Positions 6,380-9,667 of a stretch of DNA of 9,667 bases are shown in pieces (position 1 is the first letter of the stretch; each line of letters opens with the position of its first letter). Source of the stretch: Spirochaetaceae bacterium (lineage in GTDB: Bacteria; Spirochaetota; Spirochaetia; Treponematales; Breznakiellaceae). The notes beneath the pieces are model-generated. The model saw only the letters and a program-made list of their open reading frames with translations. It ran no database searches and had not been told where the DNA came from. Location: positions 1 to 9,667 of the forward strand of contig JAITHM010000118.1 of NCBI GenBank assembly GCA_031279965.1. The letters run 5' to 3'. The position numbers and the translations under genes were made by a program.

Positions 6380-7048
6380 TTATTCACCTTCAATTTCCAA
6401 TAACTCAACATCAAAAACAAGCACAGAGTTGGGGGGGATTTCTTCAACACTGGTTGCTTCGCCATAGGCTAATTGAGGAGGGATAAAAAATTTTGCCCTG
6501 CCGCCCACACGCATAAGCTGCATCCCTTCTGCCCAGCCGGGGATTACCTGTTCCAGCGGGATCGTTGCGGGCTCTTCCCGTTCACGCGAACTGTCAAAAA
6601 CAGTGCCGTCAATCAATGAGCCAACATAATGAACAACAACAATGCTGTCCTTTTTGGGGTGCGCGCCGGCGCCTTTATCAATAACTTCATATTGGAGGCC
6701 GCTGCGGGTTGTCAAAATCCCCTTCTTTTTACCATTTTCTGTAAGGAACTGCGAGCTTTTTTTTAGATTCTCTTCTTTTTGCTTGCTCATAACAGATTCC
6801 ATGGCGGTTTGAACAAGCTCAAACGCAGTCTCTTCTGTTATTTTTGCCTTGCCGTCAAGAGCATTTTTCAATCCTTCCGAAAAAGATTTATACTCAACGG
6901 TAATACCAGAATCTTGAATACTTTTTGCCAGGAGTACACCGATGGCGTAGCTAAGTTCTTTATCTGATGAAAAATTAGTATCTTGAGCAAAAGCACCCTG
7001 AAACACCGCCGCCAGAAAGACCAGACCCAACCAAATTCTTTTTTGCAT
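6380..7048 (-). CDS. Periplasmic FKBP-type peptidyl-prolyl isomerase (FkpA/Mip-like)
   Basis: It catalyses cis-trans isomerisation of X-Pro bonds and probably acts as a periplasmic chaperone. The 222-residue protein begins with a clear signal peptide (MQKRIW, hydrophobic core, AFA cleavage before Q22). An N-terminal helical dimerisation domain (about 28-108) includes YAIGVLLAKS. The C-terminal FKBP domain (about 115-220) carries the expected pocket residues: Y141, F151-D152 (FDSS), V168-I169, W172, A194-Y195-G196 and F212. The architecture matches FkpA, Mip and FklB; the signal peptide favours FkpA/Mip, but I do not assign a symbol. The start is well fixed: an in-frame TGA lies two codons upstream, and the signal peptide needs this ATG. 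No Shine-Dalgarno sequence is present and the predicted transcription start falls at the ATG, so the mRNA may be leaderless. It is the first gene of the operon running to rlmN. Confidence 0.93.
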   Translation of the reverse strand: MQKRIWLGLVFLAAVFQGAFAQDTNFSSDKELSYAIGVLLAKSIQDSGITVEYKSFSEGLKNALDGKAKITEETAFELVQTAMESVMSKQKEENLKKSSQFLTENGKKKGILTTRSGLQYEVIDKGAGAHPKKDSIVVVHYVGSLIDGTVFDSSREREEPATIPLEQVIPGWAEGMQLMRVGGRAKFFIPPQLAYGEATSVEEIPPNSVLVFDVELLEIEGE

Positions 7049-7055
7049 ACATCAT

Positions 7056-7084
7056 ACTATCGGCATTTTTTTTGTTTGTGACAA
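7056..7084 (-). promoter_or_regulatory. Sigma70-type promoter of the FKBP-rlmN operon
   Basis: On the minus strand TTGTCA (-35, 7084-7079, 5 of 6 consensus) is separated by 17 bases, including an A8 tract, from GATAGT (-10, 7061-7056, 4 of 6). The -10 box ends 7 bases before the FKBP ATG, so the start of transcription should fall on, or one base before, the A of that ATG. Confidence 0.6.
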
Positions 7085-7256
7085 GATAGCTGCGCTCCGC
7101 CCCTGGAGTACAAACGCTGAGCTGTGCCTTTAAGCAGTTTTTCGATAAGGCCGCCTATAGTTTGTGTGACAATTTTTCGGTGAACGCCGGCTGCCTCAGC
7201 CCGCACTCGCACAGAGGCAGCACATGGCAGGCTGACTCGTTGCCTAAATCAAAGGC
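7085..7256. other. Divergent intergenic region with inverted repeats
   Basis: This non-coding stretch lies between the two divergent promoters. It contains an 8-base inverted repeat, GCTGCCTC (7190-7197) with GAGGCAGC (7214-7221), with a 16-base gap. A small GCCT/AGGC hairpin (7242-7256) touches the HIT -35 box. Near-repeats GTTTGTGACAA (7074) and GTTTGTGTGACAA (7160) also occur. I find no credible small open reading frame or tRNA here. The repeats could be operator sites or a small RNA, but nothing identifies a regulator. Confidence 0.4.
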
Positions 7257-7285
7257 TTGACAGGGGCGGGGCGCTTCGGGATAAA
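7257..7285 (+). promoter_or_regulatory. Sigma70-type promoter of HIT and the helicase
   Basis: A perfect TTGACA (7257-7262) is separated by a very G+C-rich 17-base spacer from GATAAA (7280-7285, 4 of 6 consensus). The -10 box ends 7 bases before the HIT ATG, predicting a transcript that begins at or one base before the start codon. Confidence 0.62.
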
Positions 7286-7292
7286 CTTGCGT

Positions 7293-7637
7293 ATGAACGA
7301 TTGTATCTTTTGCAAGATTATTGCGGGTGAAATTCCCTCAGCGGTAATTTGGGAGGATGGTGACGTTTTTGCGTTCAAAGATATCAATCCCCAGTCACCG
7401 GTGCATTTTCTTGTCGTTCCTAAAAAACACATTTCGAATTTGATGGAGACTGACGAAAAAGACGAGGCTTTACTTGGCAAATTGTTGAATACGGCTCAAC
7501 GCCTTGCCTCTCAGCTTGGTTGTGAAGACCGGGGGGCACGGTTCGTTATAAACTGCAAATCAGATGGCGCTCAAACAGTCGATCATCTCCATGTGCATGT
7601 GCTGGGAGGCCGCAAGCTTGGATGGCCGCCAGGATAA
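7293..7637 (+). CDS. HIT-family (histidine triad) nucleotide hydrolase, HinT-like
   Basis: HIT proteins are small cytoplasmic homodimers that hydrolyse purine nucleoside phosphoramidates or related adenylylated compounds. The 114-residue product starts with the canonical MNDCIFCKIIAGEIPS, with zinc-type cysteines C4 and C7. It contains the family strands DVFAFKDINPQSPVHFLVVP (about 24-43) and ends with the catalytic triad motif HLHVHVLGG (H98, H100, H102; H100 is the likely nucleophile). The length is typical of the HinT/PKCI branch. The ATG at 7293 is chosen because family members start exactly here; an in-frame TTG at 7257 overlaps the -35 box and adds 12 residues unlike the family. There is no Shine-Dalgarno sequence, and the predicted transcription start coincides with the ATG, suggesting a leaderless message. 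The helicase gene follows after 4 bases. Confidence 0.95.
   Translation: MNDCIFCKIIAGEIPSAVIWEDGDVFAFKDINPQSPVHFLVVPKKHISNLMETDEKDEALLGKLLNTAQRLASQLGCEDRGARFVINCKSDGAQTVDHLHVHVLGGRKLGWPPG
7631..7634 (+). promoter_or_regulatory. Ribosome-binding site of the helicase gene
   Basis: AGGA inside the last codons of the HIT gene lies 7 bases before the ATG at 7642 and supports that start over the adjacent in-frame GTG at 7639. It contrasts with the missing ribosome site of the first gene in the operon. Confidence 0.6.
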
Positions 7638-7641
7638 TGTG

Positions 7642-9667
7642 ATGACCAGCGCCGCGGTACCAGACTATCTTGATTCACTTAACAGCAATCAACGTGAGGC
7701 TGTTTATCATACAGGGAAACCGCTTTTGATTCTTGCCGGCGCAGGTTCGGGGAAAACGCGAGTTATTACCTCGAAAATTGCCTATATGATCTGTGAAAAA
7801 AATGTGCGCCCCTGGTCAATCCTTGCAGTGACTTTTACCAACAAAGCAGCCCGCGAAATGTCTTCTCGCGCAGCTCAAATTGAACCGCGCGCCGCTGAAT
7901 CAATGATGCGTACCTTTCACTCATTTGGCGCGTGGTTCCTGCGCCGGAATGCCGGTGCCGCAGGACTTGATGCCAATTTTACCATTTATGATGATGACGA
8001 TTCTGTTTCATTGTTGAACACAGTAATCAACAAAAGAAAAGAAGATGTGCGGCTTTTCGCTCATCAGATTGCACGGGCTAAAGACCGCAATCTTAATTAT
8101 AATGACGATCTTTCAGAGATTAACGGTTCCGCTGAATTTTGTGAAATATACCGGCGCTATGAAGAACGGCTGCGTCAAACAGGCAATGTTGATTTTGGCG
8201 ATCTTATAAAAAAGACGGTCGAGACTCTCCGGTCACAGCCAGAACTTGCGGAACGTATCCGGCAGCGTTTTAGCACAATTATGGTTGATGAATATCAGGA
8301 TGCCAATGTGGCTCAATTTGAATTGCTGCGAGAGCTTTATACCAAAGATAATTATCTTTGTGTTGTAGGAGATGATGATCAATCGATTTATCGTTTCCGC
8401 GGTGCTGAAGTGCGAAACATCCTCGATTTTCCTGCATTGTTTAACGATGCTGATATTATAAAACTGGAGCATAACTATCGTTCAACACGGGAAATTCTTG
8501 AACTTGCCGGCAGCGTTGTCGAACACAATAGGGGGCGTCACGGGAAAAAGCTCATTGCAGCACGGGGGAACGGCGTTAAACCGCAGCTTTTTTTTGTTGA
8601 CAACCAGGAAAGCGAAGCGGCACTTTGTGCAACATTGATAAAAAATACTGTTAAAACCGCACATTATGCTGATTGGGCGGTACTCTACCGGACAAATGCG
8701 CAATCACTTGGTTTTGAAAAAGAATTTTTACTGCGTAAAATACCGTATCGTATTGTCGGTTCGCTTAAATTTTACGAGCGTGAAGAAATTAAAGATGCAC
8801 TGGCACTGCTTGCATTCATGCTTAATCCACGCGATGAAGTAAATTTTCGGCGTATAATAAACAAACCTGCACGAGGAATTGGCGCGGTGACAATTGATAA
8901 AATTCTTGATGAACGCTGGAACGAAGAAGGATGGAATATAGAAATGACACTGCGCAGAATTGCGCCTGAATTATCCGTTAAAGCCCGGCAGGGTGCCGCG
9001 GATTTTTTAACTGTGCTGGAAGAAGGCAGATCCGTGTTGGAAACACAGCAGCCGGTACTTCCAGAAAATACTGCGGTGCGTTTTGGTGAAGGCCTTTCTA
9101 TTTGTATCGCAACGCTCATCGAAAAATCAGGTTTGGCACAGTGGCACAAAACACGTGACGAAATCTCTGGAGAACAGCGCCTTTCAAACTTGCAAGAACT
9201 TGTAAATACATCTGTGTTATATCCAGCGAGCATCGAGGGAGTAACGGCATTTCTTGAGCATATTGAACTTGACAGGTCGCTTCAGGAAGAAAAAGGAGAT
9301 GACCGTGTTACGTTGATCACGCTCCATAATACAAAAGGACTAGAATACAAACATGTAATTATGACAGGACTTGAACAGGGAATTTTCCCCCGAAGTGACA
9401 AAAAAGACAGCGATCTTGAAGAAGAGCGCAGGCTGTTTTATGTAGGAGCCACGCGAGCGATGGATACGCTTTTTCTTGTAAGCTGTGCGCAAAGAAGAAT
9501 GTGGGGACAGACAATGTTTATGGAGCCGTCAATTTTTGTACACGAAGCCAACAGAGAATATCTTGATACAGTCCCTCTTGGCAGTACGGCAGGTTTTACA
9601 AGCTACAACCGGCAATTTACTTACACAGACGGATCAAGTGGCAAGCCCGCTCGTAATTGCAGATCAT
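7642..9667 (+). CDS. uvrD: UvrD/PcrA/Rep-type superfamily 1 DNA helicase, 3'-partial
   Basis: An ATP-dependent 3'-5' DNA helicase of the repair/replication type. I translated it by eye: 675 codons are open without a stop or frameshift, then the window ends. Family members are usually about 650-750 residues, so little may be missing. All main motifs are present: Walker A AGAGSGKT (32-39, K38), Ia TFTNKAAREM (about 66-75), Walker B VDEYQD (215-220), III GDDDQSIYRFRGA (243-255), IV LEHNYRST (275-282), V VTLITLHNTKGLEY (556-569) and VI EERRLFYVGATRA (594-606). UvrD, PcrA and Rep cannot be separated safely from the sequence alone, so the symbol is provisional. GDDDQS replaces the common GDxDQS with an Asp, which is harmless. 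The gene starts 4 bases after the HIT stop codon and is presumably co-transcribed with it. The start is chosen from AGGA 7 bases upstream; GTG at 7639 is the alternative. Confidence 0.95.
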   Translation, partial: MTSAAVPDYLDSLNSNQREAVYHTGKPLLILAGAGSGKTRVITSKIAYMICEKNVRPWSILAVTFTNKAAREMSSRAAQIEPRAAESMMRTFHSFGAWFLRRNAGAAGLDANFTIYDDDDSVSLLNTVINKRKEDVRLFAHQIARAKDRNLNYNDDLSEINGSAEFCEIYRRYEERLRQTGNVDFGDLIKKTVETLRSQPELAERIRQRFSTIMVDEYQDANVAQFELLRELYTKDNYLCVVGDDDQSIYRFRGAEVRNILDFPALFNDADIIKLEHNYRSTREILELAGSVVEHNRGRHGKKLIAARGNGVKPQLFFVDNQESEAALCATLIKNTVKTAHYADWAVLYRTNAQSLGFEKEFLLRKIPYRIVGSLKFYEREEIKDALALLAFMLNPRDEVNFRRIINKPARGIGAVTIDKILDERWNEEGWNIEMTLRRIAPELSVKARQGAADFLTVLEEGRSVLETQQPVLPENTAVRFGEGLSICIATLIEKSGLAQWHKTRDEISGEQRLSNLQELVNTSVLYPASIEGVTAFLEHIELDRSLQEEKGDDRVTLITLHNTKGLEYKHVIMTGLEQGIFPRSDKKDSDLEEERRLFYVGATRAMDTLFLVSCAQRRMWGQTMFMEPSIFVHEANREYLDTVPLGSTAGFTSYNRQFTYTDGSSGKPARNCRS

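Noticed and set aside
7049..7292. Small RNA such as SRP or 6S RNA in the intergenic gap
   Set aside because: I looked for the conserved SRP tip motif and for an extended 6S-like hairpin on both strands and saw neither.
8772..9233. A 153-codon open frame on the minus strand
   Set aside because: It is antisense to the uninterrupted helicase gene, which carries all family motifs; its serine-rich composition is typical of a shadow frame.
1..9667. Mobile element, CRISPR array or defence island
   Set aside because: There is no transposase, integrase, direct-repeat array, attachment site or compositional break; every large gene is a housekeeping or envelope gene.

Overview
The window looks like ordinary chromosome from a spirochaete, most probably a Treponema-type host-associated species. 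This is inference from gene content: a short spirochaetal-style outer-membrane barrel protein, a lipoprotein with a loose lipobox (LSLDSC), a GLUG-repeat surface protein and mid-range G+C. No taxonomic marker such as rRNA is present. I see no transposase, integrase, CRISPR array, prophage gene or defence cassette.

Layout. (1) Positions 1-1292, plus strand: the C-terminal part of a GLUG-repeat surface protein whose N-terminus lies upstream of the window, closed by a strong intrinsic terminator at 1321-1359. (2) Positions 1412-3913, minus strand: a sigma70-like promoter, a short leader hairpin, tRNA-Ile(GAU), a second long hairpin, and then tex, which encodes an S1/YqgF nucleic-acid-binding protein. 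The tRNA and tex appear to share one transcript. (3) Positions 3983-7048, minus strand: a tight four-gene run with gaps of 5, 3 and 1 bases. It encodes a periplasmic FKBP-type prolyl isomerase, a small outer-membrane barrel protein, a DUF3298-type lipoprotein and the radical-SAM methyltransferase RlmN. (4) Positions 7049-7292: a 244-base divergent promoter region. (5) Positions 7293-9667, plus strand: a HIT-family nucleotide hydrolase followed four bases later by a UvrD/PcrA/Rep-type helicase, which runs off the right edge after 675 codons.

How the genes may work together. The FKBP chaperone/isomerase is the first gene of an operon that also makes two exported envelope proteins, so a link to envelope folding is plausible but unproven. 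RlmN, at the end of that operon, modifies 23S rRNA and some tRNAs, and may simply be riding along. HIT and the helicase are a housekeeping nucleotide/DNA-repair pair.

The most interesting signals are regulatory. The divergent promoters at 7056-7084 and 7257-7285 have the same geometry: -35, 17-base spacer, -10, then exactly 7 bases to ATG. Neither start codon has a Shine-Dalgarno sequence, which predicts leaderless or nearly leaderless mRNAs in both directions. The tRNA-Ile gene is flanked by two near-perfect hairpins, and the downstream one abuts the tex ribosome-binding site. I found no convincing new multi-gene system.
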